From Lolium rigidum (taxonomy: Eukaryota > Streptophyta > Magnoliopsida > Poales > Poaceae): a DNA stretch of 64,000 nucleotides. The notes beneath the pieces are model-generated. The model made no database searches. It was not told the DNA's origin and saw only the letters and a program-made list of their open reading frames with translations. The stretch covers positions 336,953,090-337,017,089 of the forward strand of contig NC_061514.1 in NCBI RefSeq assembly GCF_022539505.1, read 5' to 3'. Made by a program: the position numbers and the translations under genes. Each line of letters starts with the position of its first letter. The stretch's first letter is position 1. Of the stretch, positions 1 through 11,520 are shown one piece after another.

Positions 1-2
1 AA

Positions 3-503
3 AAACTAAAACTTGAAACTTCTATTCCTAGAAAGGTAGAGGATGGTTGGGAGCCCATCATTAAAATGAGAGTCAAAGATTTTGATTGTAATGCTTTATG
101 TGATCTTGGTGCAAGTATTTCTGTTATGCCTAAAAAAGTCTATGATATGCTTGACTTGCCACCATTGAAAAACTGTTATCCGGATGTTAATCTCGCCGAT
201 AATGCTAAAAAGAAACCTTTGGGGAGAGTTGATAATGTTCATATTATGGTTAACAATAACCTTGTCCCCGTTGATTTTGTTGTCTTGGATATTGAATGCA
301 ATGCATTTTGCCCCATTATATTGGGAAGACCTTTTCTTCGAACCGTTGGTGCTACTATTGATATGAAGGAAGGTAATATTAAATATCAATTTCCTCTCAA
401 GAAAGGTATGGAACACTTCCCTAGAAAGAGAATGAAGTTACCTTATGATTCTATTATTAGAACAAATTATGATGTTGATGCTTCATCTCTTGATGTTACT
501 TGA
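3..503 (+). CDS. Gag-protease polyprotein C-terminus, retropepsin-like (partial, transposon)
   Basis: The frame is open from position 3 to the stop at 503; the first Met in the window is at 66, but the protein clearly starts upstream, because the matching copy at 36974-39088 continues leftward into gag. The domain is a retropepsin-like aspartic protease: the D-L-G-A-S active-site motif with a following V-M-P lies near codon 37 of the partial frame, and the I-L-G-R-P-F-L motif near codon 110 corresponds to the second conserved block of the fold. It would process the Gag polyprotein inside virus-like particles. The frame here is intact where the copy at 38.7 kb is shifted. There is no polymerase downstream, so trans-supply from an autonomous relative is inferred. 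Confidence 0.8.
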   Translation, partial: KLKLETSIPRKVEDGWEPIIKMRVKDFDCNALCDLGASISVMPKKVYDMLDLPPLKNCYPDVNLADNAKKKPLGRVDNVHIMVNNNLVPVDFVVLDIECNAFCPIILGRPFLRTVGATIDMKEGNIKYQFPLKKGMEHFPRKRMKLPYDSIIRTNYDVDASSLDVT

Positions 504-3090
504 GTTACACTTTTTGCGCCTAGCTGAAAGGCGTTAAAGAAAAGCGCTTATGGGAGACAACTCATGTTTTTACTACAGTATTTTTGTTTTATATTTGAGT
601 CTTGGAAGTTGTTTACTACTGTAGCAACCTCTCCTTATCTTAGTTTTGAGTTTTGTTGTGCCAAGTAAAGTCTTTGATAGTAAAGTAAGTACTAGATTTG
701 GATTACTCGCACAGTTCCGCATTTCTTTGCTCGTCACGAATCTGGGTCTACCTCCCCGTAGGTAGCTCAGAAAATTAAGCCAATTTACGTGCATGATCCT
801 CAGATATGTACGCAACTTTCATTAAATTTGGGCATTTTCATTTGAGCAAGTCTGGTGCCCTAATAAAATCCATCTTTACGGACTGTTCTGTTTTTGACAG
901 ATTCTGCCTTTTTATTTCGCATTGCCTTTTTTGCTATGTTGGATGAATTTCTTTGATCCATTAATGTCCAAGTAGCTTTATGCAATGTCCAGAAGTGTTA
1001 AGAATGATTGTGTCACCTCTGAACATGTGAATTTTTATTGTGCACTAACCCTCTAATGAGTTGTTTCGAGTTTGGTGTGGAGGAAGTTTTCAAGGATCAA
1101 GAGAGGAGTATGATGCAATATGATCAAGGAGAGTGAAAGTCTCTAAGCTTGGGGATGCCCGGTGGTTCACCCCTGCATATTATAAGAAGACTCAAGCGTC
1201 TAAGCTTGGGGATGCCCAAGGCATCCCCTTCTTCATCGACAACATTATCAGGTTCCTCCCCTGAAACTATATTTTTATTCCGTCATATCTTATGCACTTT
1301 GCTTGGAGCGTCGGCTTGTTTTTGTTTTTTGTTTTGTTTGAATAAAATGGATCCTAGCATTCACTTTATGGGAGAGAGACACGCTCCGCTGTAGCATATG
1401 GACAAGTATGTCCTTAGGCTCTACTCATAGTATTCATGGTGAAGTTTCTTCTTCGTTAAATTGTTATATGGTTGGAATTGGAAAATGCTACATGCAGTAA
1501 TTCTAAAATGTCTTGGATAATTTGATACTTGGCAATTGTTGTGCTCATGTTTAAGCTCTTGCATCATATACTTTGCACCCATTAATGAAGAAACACTTAG
1601 AGCTTGCTAATTTGGTTTGCATATTTGGTTTCTCTAGAGTCTAGATAATATCTAGTATTGAGTTTTGAACAACAAGGAAGACGGTGTAGAGTCTTATAAT
1701 GTTTACAATATGTCTTTTATGTGAGTTTTGCTGCACCGTTCATCCTTGTGTTTGTTTCAAATAACCTTGCTAGCCTAAACCTTGTATCGAGAGGGAATAC
1801 TTCTCATGCATCCAAAATACTTGAGCCAACCACTATGCCATTTGTGTCCACCATACCTACCTACTACATGGTATTTATCCGCCATTCCAAAGTAAATTGC
1901 TTGAGTGCTACCTTTAAAATTCCATCATTCACCTTTGCAATATATAGCTCATGGGACAAATAGCTTAAAAACTATTGTGGTATTGAATATGTACTTATGC
2001 ACTTTATCTCTTATTAAGTTGCTTGTTGTGCGATAACCATGCTTCCGGGGACGCCATCAACTATTCTTTGTTGAATATCATGTGAGTTGCTATGCATGTC
2101 CGTCTTGTCTGAAGTAAGAGAGATCTACCACCTTTATGGTTGGAGCATGCATATTGTTAGAGAAGAACATTTGGCCGCTAACTCAAGCCATGATTCATGG
2201 TGGAAGTTTCAGTTTTGGACACATATCATCAATCTCATATGAGAATAATAATTGTTGCCACATGCTTATGCATTAAAGAGGAGTCCATTATCTGTTGTCC
2301 ATGTTGTCCCGGTATGGATGTCTAAGTTGAGAATAATCAAAAGCGAGAAATCCAAAATGCGAGCTTTCTCCTTAGACCTTTGTACAGGCGGCATGGAGGT
2401 ACCCCATTGTGACACTTGGTTAAAACATGTGCATTGCAAAGATCCGGTAGTCCAAGCTAATTAGGACAAGGTGCGGGCACTATTAGTATACTATGCATGA
2501 GGCTTGCAACTTGTAAGATATAATTTTCATAACTCATATGCTTTATTACTACCGTTGACAAAATTGTTTCATGTTTTCAAAATAAAAGCTCTAGCACAAA
2601 TATAGCAATCGATGCTTTCCTCTTTGAAGGACCATTCTTTTTACTTTTATGTTGAGTCAGCTCACCTATCTCTCTCCACCTCAAGAAGCAAACACTTGTG
2701 TGAACTGTGCATTGATTCCTACATACTTGCATATTGCACTTGTTGTATTACTCTATGTTGACAATTATCCATGAGATATACATGTTACAAGTTGAAAGCA
2801 ACCGCTGAAACTTAATCTTCCTTTGTGTTGCTTCAATGCCTTTACTTTGATTTATTGCTTTATGAGTTAACTCTTATGCAAGACTTATTGATGCTTGTCT
2901 TGAAGTACTATTCATGAAAAGTCTTTGCTTTATGATTCACTTGTTTACTCATTACCATTGTTTTGATCGCTGCATCCACTACATATGTTTACAAATAGTA
3001 TGATCAAGGTTATGATGGCATGTCACTTCAGAAATTATCTTTGTTATCGTTTTACCTGCTCGGACGAGCAGTAACTAAGCTTGGGGATGC
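504..3090 (+). other. F1 non-coding 3' internal region with repeated purine-tract motif
   Basis: No gene is supported in this 2.6 kb. It is nearly the same sequence as 5412-7991, 39089-41684 and, on the minus strand, 13186-15770 and 26613-29180. It contains the motif AAGCTTGGGGATGC three times (near 1144, 1202 and 3077). The second copy runs into an inverted repeat with 9-bp arms (1208-1216 and 1220-1228). The third directly precedes the LTR and is the likely polypurine tract. A short palindrome of the type GCTCGGACGAGC lies just before it. Two short open frames (1721-1963, 2252-2464) recur in other copies but have no recognisable domain. Confidence 0.7.
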
Positions 3091-4688
3091 CGATACGTCT
3101 CCGACGTATCGATAATTTCTTATGATCCATGCCATATTATTGATGATACCTACATGTTTTATGCACACTTTATGTCATATTCGTGCATTTTCCGGAACTA
3201 ACCTATTAACAAGATGCCGAAGAGCCGCTTGTCGTTTTCTGCTGTTTTTGGTTTCGTAAATCCTAGTAACGAAATATTCTCGAATTGGACGAAATCAAGA
3301 CCCAGTGGTCCTATTTTGCCACGAACCTTCCAGAAGACCGAAAGGGATACGAAGTGGGGCGACGAGGCGCCGCCACCATAGGGCCGCGCGCCGCAGGGGG
3401 CCCGCGCCGCCCTATGGTGTGGGCCCCACGTCAGCCCTCCGACTCTGCCCTTCCGCCTACTTAAAGCCTCCGTCGCGAAACCCCCGAGGCGAAAAACCAC
3501 GATACGGAAAACCTTCCGCAGACGCCGCCGCCGCCAATCTCATCTCGGGGATTCTCGGAGATCTCCTCCCGCACCCTCGCCGGAGAGGGGATTCATCTCC
3601 CGGAGGACTCTACACCGCCATGGTCGCTCCCGGAGTGATGAGTGAGTAGTTCACCCCTGGACTATGGGTCCATAGCAGCAGCTAGATGGTTGTCTTCTCC
3701 TCATTGTGCTTCATTGTTGGATCTTGTGAGCTGCCTAACATGATCAAGATCATCTATATGTAATACTCTATGTTGTGTTTGTCTAGATCCGATGGATAGA
3801 GAATACCATGTTATGTTAATTATCAAGTTATTACATATGTGTTGTTTATGATCTTGCATGCTCACCGTTATTAGTAGAGGCTCGGCCAAGTTTTTGCTCT
3901 TAACTCCAAGAGGGAGTATTTATGCTCGATAGTGGGTTCATGCCTACATTGACACCGGGACAAAGGACGTAAAGTTCTAAGGTTGTGTTGTGTCGTTGCC
4001 ACTAGGGATAAAACATTGGCGCTATGTCCGAGGATGTAGTTGTTGATTACATTACGCACCATACTTAATGCAATTGTCTCGTTGCTTAGCAACTTAATAC
4101 CGGAAGGGGTTCTGACGATAACCCGAAGGTGGACTTTTAGGCATAGATGCAGCTTGGATGGCGGTCTATGTACTTTGTCGTAATGCCCAATTAAATCTCA
4201 CCGTACTTATCATGACATGTATGTGCATTGTTATGCCCTCTCTATTTGTCAATTGCCCGACCGTAATTTGTTCACCCAACATGCTTTTATCTTATGGGAG
4301 AGACACCTCTAGTGAACTGTGGACCCCGGTCCATTCTTTAATACCGAAATACAAATCTGTTGCAATACTTGTTTTACCGTTTTCTCTCGCAAACAATCAT
4401 CTTCCACACAATACGGTTAATCCTTTGTTACGCAGTAAGTCGGTGAGATTGACAACCTCACTCGTTTCGTTGGGGCAAAGTACTTTGGTTGTGTTGTGCA
4501 GGTTCCACGTTGGCGCCGAATCTCCGGTGTTGCGCCGCACTACATCCCGCCGCCATCAACCTTCAACGTGCTTCTTGGCTCCTCCTGGTTCGATAAACCT
4601 TGGTTTCTTTCTGAGGGAAAACTTGCTGCTGTGCGCATCATACCTTCCTCTTGGGGTTCCCAACGAACGTGTGAAATACACGCCATCA
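3091..4688 (+). repeat. F1 3' LTR
   Basis: 1598 bp. It aligns end to end with the LTRs at 35123-36719 and 41685-43280. The left end should read TGATACG but begins with C here (CTG to CCG at the junction with the purine tract); the right end is CCATCA. The first 20 bases form a short palindrome (GATACGTC, spacer, GACGTATC). The middle is GC-rich with a CTTAAAGCC stretch near 3459 that may be the promoter region. Confidence 0.85.
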
Positions 4689-5411
4689 ATGGACAACAAT
4701 GAGCTTCTTATTCTATTTCCTGATTTAAGACATGGATGGTTTGATGCGAAAATTAAAAAACACATGGAACATATTAGCATGAATACTTTGAATACCATTG
4801 TTGCTAATGATATGGAAAATTCTAAGCTTGTTGAAGCTGGTTCTGATGAGCATGATATTTTTAGTCCCCCAAGCATTGAGGAGAAAATTTTCTTTGATGA
4901 TACTTTGCCTCCTATTTATGATGATTATAAAGATAGTGGTCTTTTGGTGCCACCTACTATGGAGAGTAAATTTTTTTGTGATTATACTATGCCTCCTACA
5001 CTTGATGAGAACAATAATGATAGCTACTTTGTTGAATTTGCTCCCACTATTACTAATAAAATTGATTATGCTTATGTGGAGAGTAATAATTTTATGCATG
5101 AGACTCATGATAAGAATGCTTTATGTGATAGTTATATTGTTGAGTTTTCTCATGTTGCTACTGAAAGTTATTATGAGAGAGGAAAATATGGTTGTAAAAG
5201 TTTTCATGTTACTAAAATGCCTCTCTATGAGCTGAAATTTTTGAAGCTACACTTGTTTTATCTTCCTATGCTTGTTACTTTGCTCTTCATGAACTTGTTT
5301 ATTTACAAGATTCCTATGCATAGGAAGCATGTTAGACTTAAATGTGTTTTGAATTTGCCTCTTGATGCTCTCTTTTGCTTCAACTACTATTTCTTGCGAG
5401 TGCATCATTAA
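4689..5411 (+). CDS. Transposon-borne protein of unknown function (F2 ORF)
   Basis: 240 codons. I do not recognise a named domain. The ATG at 4689 is chosen because the two other copies (minus strand, ending at 16518 and 11359) start with the same M-D-(N/D)-N-E-L-L residues; the frame is also open upstream through the LTR, but that part is LTR sequence. The protein is acidic. Residues about 55-125 hold a loose internal repeat of the form (D/F)-Y-x-M/L-P-P-I/T-Y/L-D, seen three times. The C-terminal third is hydrophobic then basic (L-F-Y-L-P-M-L-V-T-L-L-F-M-N-L-F followed by H-R-K-H-V-R-L-K), perhaps one membrane helix. It occupies the place where gag stands in F1. Confidence 0.6.
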   Translation: MDNNELLILFPDLRHGWFDAKIKKHMEHISMNTLNTIVANDMENSKLVEAGSDEHDIFSPPSIEEKIFFDDTLPPIYDDYKDSGLLVPPTMESKFFCDYTMPPTLDENNNDSYFVEFAPTITNKIDYAYVESNNFMHETHDKNALCDSYIVEFSHVATESYYERGKYGCKSFHVTKMPLYELKFLKLHLFYLPMLVTLLFMNLFIYKIPMHRKHVRLKCVLNLPLDALFCFNYYFLRVHH

Positions 5412-7991
5412 AACTGCTGAGCCCATCTTAACGGCTATAAAGAAAGAACTTATTGGGAGATAACACATGTGTTATTTTGCTACATTACTTTGTTTTATAT
5501 TTGTGTCTTGGAAGTTGTTTACTACTGTAGCAACCTCTCCTTATCTTAGTTTTGTGTTTTGTTGTGCCAAGTAAAATCTTTGATAGTAAAGTTCATACTA
5601 GATTTGGATTATCGCGTAGAAACTGTATTTCTTTGTCGTCACGAATCTGGGTCTAATTCTTCCGTAGGTAACCTCAGAAAATTAAGCCAATTTACGTGAG
5701 TGATCCTCAGATATGTACGCAACTTTCATTCAATTTGGGAATTTTCATTTGAGCAAGTCTCGGTGCCTCAATAAAATCCATCTTTACGGACCGTTCTGTT
5801 TTGACAGATTCTCGCCTTTTATTTCGCATTGCCTCTTTTGCTATATTTGATGAATTTCTTTGATCCATTAATGTCCAAGTAGCTTTATGCAATGTCCGGA
5901 AGTGTTAAGAATGATTGTGTCACCTCTGAACATGTGAATTTTTTATTGTGCACTAACCCTCTAATGAGTTGTTTCGAGTTTGGTGTGGAGGAAGTTTTCA
6001 AGGGTCAAGAGAGGAGGATGATATACTATGATCAAGAAGAGTGAAAGCTCTAAGCTTGGGGATGCCCCGGTGGTTCACCCCCGCATATTTCAAGAAGACT
6101 CAAGCGTCTAAGCTTGGGGATGCCCAAGGCATCCCCTTCTTCATCGACAAATTATCGAGTTCCTTCTCTTGAAACTATATTTTTATTCGGTCACATCTTA
6201 TGTACTTTACTTGGAGCGTCTGTTTGTTTTTGTTTGTGTTTTTGTTTGAATAAATGCTTGTGTGGGAGAGAGACACGCTCCGCTGGTTCATATGAACACA
6301 TGTGTTCTCAGCTTTTAATTTTCATGGCGAAGGTTGAAAATGCTTCGTTAATTGTTTTATGGTTGGAAACAGAAAATGCTGCATGTGGTAATTGGTATAA
6401 TGTCTTGAATAATTTGATACTTGGCAATTGTTGTGCTCATGTTTAAGCTCTTGCATCATATACTTTGCACCCATTAATGAAGAAACACCTAGAGCTTGCT
6501 AAATTTGGTTTGCATAATTGGTCTCTCTAAGGTCTAGATAATTTCTAGTATTGAGTTTTGAACAACAAGGAAGACGGTGTAGAGTCTTATAATGTTTACA
6601 ATATGTCTTTTATGTGAGTTTTGCTGCACCATTCATCCTTGTGTTTGTTTCAAATAACCTTGCTAGCCTAAACCTTGTATCGAGAGGGAATACTTCTCAT
6701 GCATCCAAAATCCTTGAGCCAACCACTATGTCATTTGTGTCCACCATACCTACCTACTACATGGTATTTCTCCGCCATTCCAAAGTAAATTGCTTGAGTG
6801 CTACCTTTAAAATTTCCATTCTTTACCTTTGCAATATATAGCTCATGGGACAAATAGCTTAAAAACTATTGTGATATTGAATATGTACTTATGCACTTTA
6901 TCTCTTATTAAGTTGCTTGTTGTGCGATAACCATGTTTCGGGGACGCCATCAACTATTCTTTGTTGAATATCATGTGAGTTGCTATGCATGTCCGTCTTG
7001 TCTGAAGTAAGAGAGATCTACCACCTTAATGGTTGGAGCATGCATATTGTTAGAGAAGAACATTGGGCCGCTAACTAAAGCCATGATTCATGGTGGAAGT
7101 TTCAGTTTTGGACATATATCCTCAATCTCATATGATAATAATAATTGTTGCCACATGCTTATGCATTAAAGAGGAGTCCATTATCTGTTGTCCATGTTGT
7201 CCCAGGTATGGATGTCTAAGTTGAGAATAATCAAAAGCGAGAAATCCAAAATGCGAGCTTTCTCCTTAGACCTTTGTACAGGCGGCATGGAGGTACCCCA
7301 TTGTGACACTTGGTTAAAACATGTGTATTGCGATGATCCGGTAGTCCAAGCTAATTAGGACAAGGTGCGGGCACTATTAGTATACTATGCATGAGGCTTG
7401 CAACTTGTAAGATATAATTTACATAACTCATATGCTTTATTACTACCGTTGACAAAATTGTTTCATGTTTTCAAAATAAAAGCTCTAGCACAAATATAGC
7501 AATCGATGCTTTCCTCTTTGAAGGACCATTCTTTTTTACTTTATTGTTGAGTCAGTTCACCTATCTCTCTCCACCTCAAGAAGCAAACACTTGTGTGAAC
7601 TGTGCATTGATTCCTACATACTTGCATATTGCACTTGTTATATTACTCTATGTTGACAATTATCCATGAGATATACATGTTACAAGTTGAAAGCAACCGC
7701 TGAAACTTAATCTTCCTTTGTGTTGCTTCAAATACCTTTACTTTGATTTATTGCTTTATGAGTTAACTCTTATGCAAGACTTATTGATGCTTGTCTTGAA
7801 GTACTATTCATGAAAAGTCTTTGCTTTATGATTCACTTGTTTACTCATGTCATTACCATTGTTTTGATCGCTGCATTCATTACATATGTTTACAAATAGT
7901 ATGATCAAGGTTATGATGGCATGTCACTTCGTAAATTATCTTTGTTATCGTTTTACCTGCTCGGGACGAGCAGAACTAAGCTTGGGGATGC
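5412..7991 (+). other. F2 non-coding 3' internal region
   Basis: Nearly identical in sequence and order to 504-3090. It has the same two early purine-tract motifs (about 6051 and 6109), the 9-bp-arm hairpin, the GCTCGGGACGAGC palindrome (about 7959) and a final purine tract next to the LTR. No gene is supported. Confidence 0.7.
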
Positions 7992-9697
7992 TGATACGTC
8001 TCCGACGTATCGATAATTTCTTGTGTTCCATGCCACATTATTGATGATATCTACATGTTTTATGCACATTATATGTCATATTTATGCGTTTTCCGGAACT
8101 AACCTATTGACGAGATGCCGAAGGGCCGCTCCGTTTTCTGTCGTTTTTGGTTCCGTAAATCCTAGTAAGGAAATATTCTCGAATCGGACGAAATCAAGAC
8201 CCAAGCATCCTATTTTTCCACGAAGCTTCCGGAACACCGGGAAGGACCGGAGGGGGCCACGGTGCCCACGGGACCATAGGCCGGCGCGGCCTGGGTGTGG
8301 CCCGCGCCACCCTATGGTGTCGCCGCCTCTTCGACCCTCTGACGCCGCCTCTTCGCCTATAAGAAGCCCCTCGACCTAAAACCTCGAGATGAAAAAAGCC
8401 ACGGTACGAGAAACCTTCCAGAGCCGCCGCCATCGCGAAGCCAAGATCTGGGGACAGGAGTCTCTGTTCCGGCACGCCGCCGGAGCGGGGAAGTGCCCCC
8501 GGAAGGCTCCTCCATCGACACCACCGCCATCTTCATCAACGCTGCTGTCTCCCATGAGGAGGGAGTAGTTCTCCATCGAGGCTCGGGGCTGTATCGGTAG
8601 CTATGTGGTTCATCTCTCTCCTATGTACTTCAATACAATAATCTCATGAGCTGCCTTACATGATTGAGATTCATATGATGATGCTTGTAATCTAGATGTC
8701 GTTATGCTAGTCAAGTGAATTTTACTTATGTGATCTCCTGAGACTCCTTGTCCCACGTGTGTAAAGGTGACAGGTGTGTGCACCGTGTGGGTCTCTTAGG
8801 CTATATTTCACGAATACTTATTCACCGTTATGAATGGCGTAGTGAAGTGCTTATTTATATCTCTTTATGATTGCAATGTGTTTTGTATCACAATTTATCT
8901 ATGTGCTACTCTAGTGATGTTATTAAAGTAGTTTATTCCTCCCGCACGGTGTAATGGTGACAAGTGTGTGCATCCGTGTTAGTACTTGGCGTATGCTATG
9001 ATCATGATCTCTTGTAGATTGTGAAGTTAACTATTGCTATGATAGTATTGATGTGATCTATTCCTCCTACATAGTGTGAAGGTGACGAGTGTGCATGCTG
9101 TGTTAGTACTTGGTTTAGTCGTGTTGATCTTTCTTGCACTCTAAGGTTATTTAAATATGAACATTGAATTGTGGAGCTTGTTAACTCCGACATTGAGGGT
9201 TCGTGTAATCCTACGCAATGTGTTCATCATCCAACAAAAGAGTGTAGAGTATGCATTTATCTATTCTGTTATGTGATCAAAGTTGAGAGTGTCCACTAGT
9301 GAAAGTATATTCCCTAGGCCTTGTTCCTAAATACTGCTATCGCTGCTTGTTTACTGTTTTACTTGCGTTACTATCGCTACCATATTACCACCATCAACTA
9401 CACGCCAGACAAGCTATTTTCCGCGCGCACGTTACTCTGCTCATACTTATTTATACCACATCGTATTTCACTATCTCTTCGCCGAACTAGTGCATCTATT
9501 AGGTGTGTTGGGGACACAAGAGACTTCTTGCTTTGTGGTTGCGGTGGTTGCATGAGAGGGATATCTTTGACCTCTTCCTCCCCGAGATCGATAAACCTTG
9601 GGTGATCCACTTAAGGGAAACTTGTCAGCTGTTCTACAAACCTCTGCTCTTGGAGGCCCAACACTGTCTACAAGAATAGAAGCACCCGTAGACATCG
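7992..9697 (+). repeat. F2 3' LTR
   Basis: 1706 bp. It begins TGATACGTCTCCGACG and ends at GTAGACATC followed by G where A is expected. It matches the minus-strand LTRs at 11521-13185 and 16679-18344. A TATA-like CTATAAGAAG lies near 8356. Its first ~200 bp resemble the F1 LTR; the rest is different. Confidence 0.8.
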
Positions 9698-9713
9698 GTA
9701 CCACGAAACCTCG

Positions 9714-9813
9714 NNNNNNNNNNNNNNNNNNNNNNNNNNNNNNNNNNNNNNNNNNNNNNNNNNNNNNNNNNNNNNNNNNNNNNNNNNNNNNNNNNNNNNN
9801 NNNNNNNNNNNNN
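9714..9813. other. Assembly gap (100 N)
   Basis: Exactly 100 ambiguous bases, the usual placeholder for a scaffold gap of unknown size. It falls 16 bases after an F2 LTR end. The 16 bases 9697-9712 recur at 46021-46036, so the gap may contain the same repeat family as that region. Confidence 0.98.
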
Positions 9814-10833
9814 CCGACGAATATTGGGCGTTGTGATGAATCTACGTGGGTCGCTCGATCCTGTGCCCGTGACTCGGGTGTCGCAGCTCGTGCAGAGTAC
9901 GAGGTTAATTCAAGACGTGGATCGTGAGACCCACGACATGGAGGATACCGAGCGGAGTCGAGGGCGTCGGTGAGCATGTCGATTCGTCGTACCGCCCGAT
10001 GACGGCGGGGATGACGGTGGCTTGAACTCGTCGATCCGAGGTGGAGATTCCTGTGCCACCGAAGGATTCCTTCGCGTTGACATTGTAGTGGACGCCGCCG
10101 AAGGTCATCTCCATGTTCCTTGTAGATTCGAAAAGATTCAAGCGGGAGGAATCGCTGTGTGGAGTAAACTCGTAGGAGCCGAATCGAATCGGCTTCTCCT
10201 GTGATTGGCGACTATGGAGTCGACGAAGTCACCGGATGGAGTTGCCGCCGACCCCAGCCTGGCGAAATCGCCGATGTCATGACCTGACCGCCGATGTCTT
10301 GCCTTGTGCCGACAGTTCCCTACGTACGGCGCCAATTGTCGAGGGTGCTCCTCTGCGCAATGCCCTCCGATAGGGGCTAGTGGTTGATGGAATCCGCAAG
10401 CCGCCACGAGACATCTGCATACGTACAAGCGGCAGAGCGGGCTTACCTGTGCCCGGGCCCTCGATGAGGTAAAACCCTTACGTCCCCCCGCCCGTCTCGG
10501 TTTTTCGATTATGATGAAAACAGGTTACAATGGGGTGCCGAATACTTCGCCGAGATCTAATCGAGATCGGTGTTGCTAGGTTACCTAGCTCTAAGCTTTT
10601 CCCGGCTAAGGTTGCTAAGATTGTTCGTGTCCTTCGACAACCCTCTCGGCCTTTATATAGGAGGCCAGTCTCAAGGGTCCTAACCGAGGACGACTAGGTT
10701 TGGCGTAGCCTAGATCCAAACTTTCCCTTGTTTGTTCGCTTCCTTGCCTTGCCCGTCAAGGAATCTTCCGATGCGCTCGACCTAGTGGCCCATCTCGCCT
10801 TCAGATATCTTCATGGGCCTCCAATTTGTTCGG
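9814..10833 (-). mobile_element. Gypsy-type LTR and leader fragment, unassigned family
   Basis: Read on the minus strand, this has a CCTATATAAAGG TATA box (near 10650) and then a GC-rich LTR end. Near 10330 comes CGACAATTGGCGCCG, the type of LTR/primer-binding junction found in many grass Gypsy elements. From about 10320 down to the gap it is leader or internal sequence with no intact reading frame that I can recognise. The right edge (10833/10834) is an abrupt junction with F2 internal sequence. The family is not known to me; the class assignment is inference from the junction motif. Confidence 0.45.
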
Positions 10834-11359
10834 AATATTTTCCTCTCTCATAATAACTTTCAGTAGCAACATGAGCAAAGTCAACAATATAACTATCACA
10901 TAAAGCATTCTTATCATGAGTCTCATGCATAAAATTATTACTCTCCACATAGGCATAATCAATTTTATTAGTTGTAGTGGGAGCAAATTCAACAAAGTAG
11001 CTATCATTATTATTCTCATCATCAAATATAGGAGGCATATTGTAATCATAATCAAATTTATCCTCCATAACAGGCGGTACTAAAAGACTACTATCATTAT
11101 AATCATCATAAATAGGAGGCAAAGTATCATCAAAGTAAATTTTCTCCTCAATGCTTGGGGGACTAAAAATATCATGCTCATCAAAGCCAGCTTCCCCAAG
11201 CTTAGAATTTTCCATATCATTAGCAACCATGGTGTTCAAAGCGTTCATACTAATATTACTACCGACATGCAAATAAGGTTCCATAGGTTTTTTAATTTTC
11301 GCATCAAACCATCCATGTCTTAAATCAGGAAATAGAATAAGAAGCTCATTGTCATCCAT
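10834..11359 (-). pseudogene. F2 ORF, 3'-truncated copy
   Basis: Same protein as at 4689-5411 and 15771-16518, from the initiator at 11359 to about codon 175. At 10834 the sequence changes to the neighbouring Gypsy fragment, so the hydrophobic C-terminus is lost. The frame is open up to that point. It contains the repeated M-P-P-I/L-x-D motif region and a few substitutions relative to the other copies. Confidence 0.65.
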
Positions 11360-11484
11360 TATGCCAAACTAGTGTAAACAAGAAACAAAAAGATGCAATT
11401 GCAGGATCTAAAGGAAATAGCTTCGAGTACTTACAACGGCGAAAATAGCTTAGTAGCCGAGATCCGGAGTGTGAGTACCTTTTA

Positions 11485-11510
11485 CCTTTCCTCCCCGGCA
11501 ACGGCGCCGT
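11485..11510 (-). promoter_or_regulatory. Primer-binding site, tRNA-Asp type (second internal copy)
   Basis: On the minus strand, about 10 bases after the LTR end, the sequence GGCGCCGTTGCCGGGGA matches the complement of the 3' end of plant tRNA-Asp(GTC). The first bases read ACGG where the sister copy at 16651-16668 reads TGG, again a CTG/CAG-type difference. Confidence 0.7.
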
Positions 11511-11520
11511 GAAAATAGCT

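Larger units (their letters stand above)
1..4688 (+). mobile_element. F1 LTR retrotransposon, 3' part (5' end outside window)
   Basis: Gypsy-type, non-autonomous element cut by the left window edge. In order it shows the end of a gag-protease reading frame (3-503), about 2.6 kb of non-coding 3' internal sequence, a purine-rich tract and a 3' LTR (3091-4688). Sequence and order match the complete F1 copy at 35123-43280. No reverse transcriptase, RNase H catalytic domain or integrase is seen between protease and LTR, which in both copies are separated only by non-coding sequence. The element abuts F2 internal sequence exactly at its LTR end, at an F2 start codon, so it probably inserted into the F2 element that follows. 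The matching target duplication would lie left of the window. Confidence 0.85.
4689..9697 (+). mobile_element. F2 non-autonomous LTR retrotransposon, 5'-truncated in window
   Basis: Starts at the F2 ORF initiator directly after the F1 LTR and runs through 2.6 kb of 3' internal region into a 3' LTR (7992-9697). The 5' LTR and leader are missing here; the likeliest reason is that the F1 element inserted in the F2 leader, leaving the rest beyond the left edge. The only protein-coding region is a 240-codon ORF of unknown function; there is no gag, protease or polymerase. The F2 3' internal region is almost the same as that of F1, although the coding part is different. Confidence 0.75.

Noticed and set aside
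4158..4688. Long open frame leading into the F2 ORF, as if a 417-residue protein began at 4158
   Set aside because: 4158-4688 is LTR sequence of F1 (same as 36190-36719), where the frame is open by chance. The protein proper starts at 4689, as in the other F2 copies.
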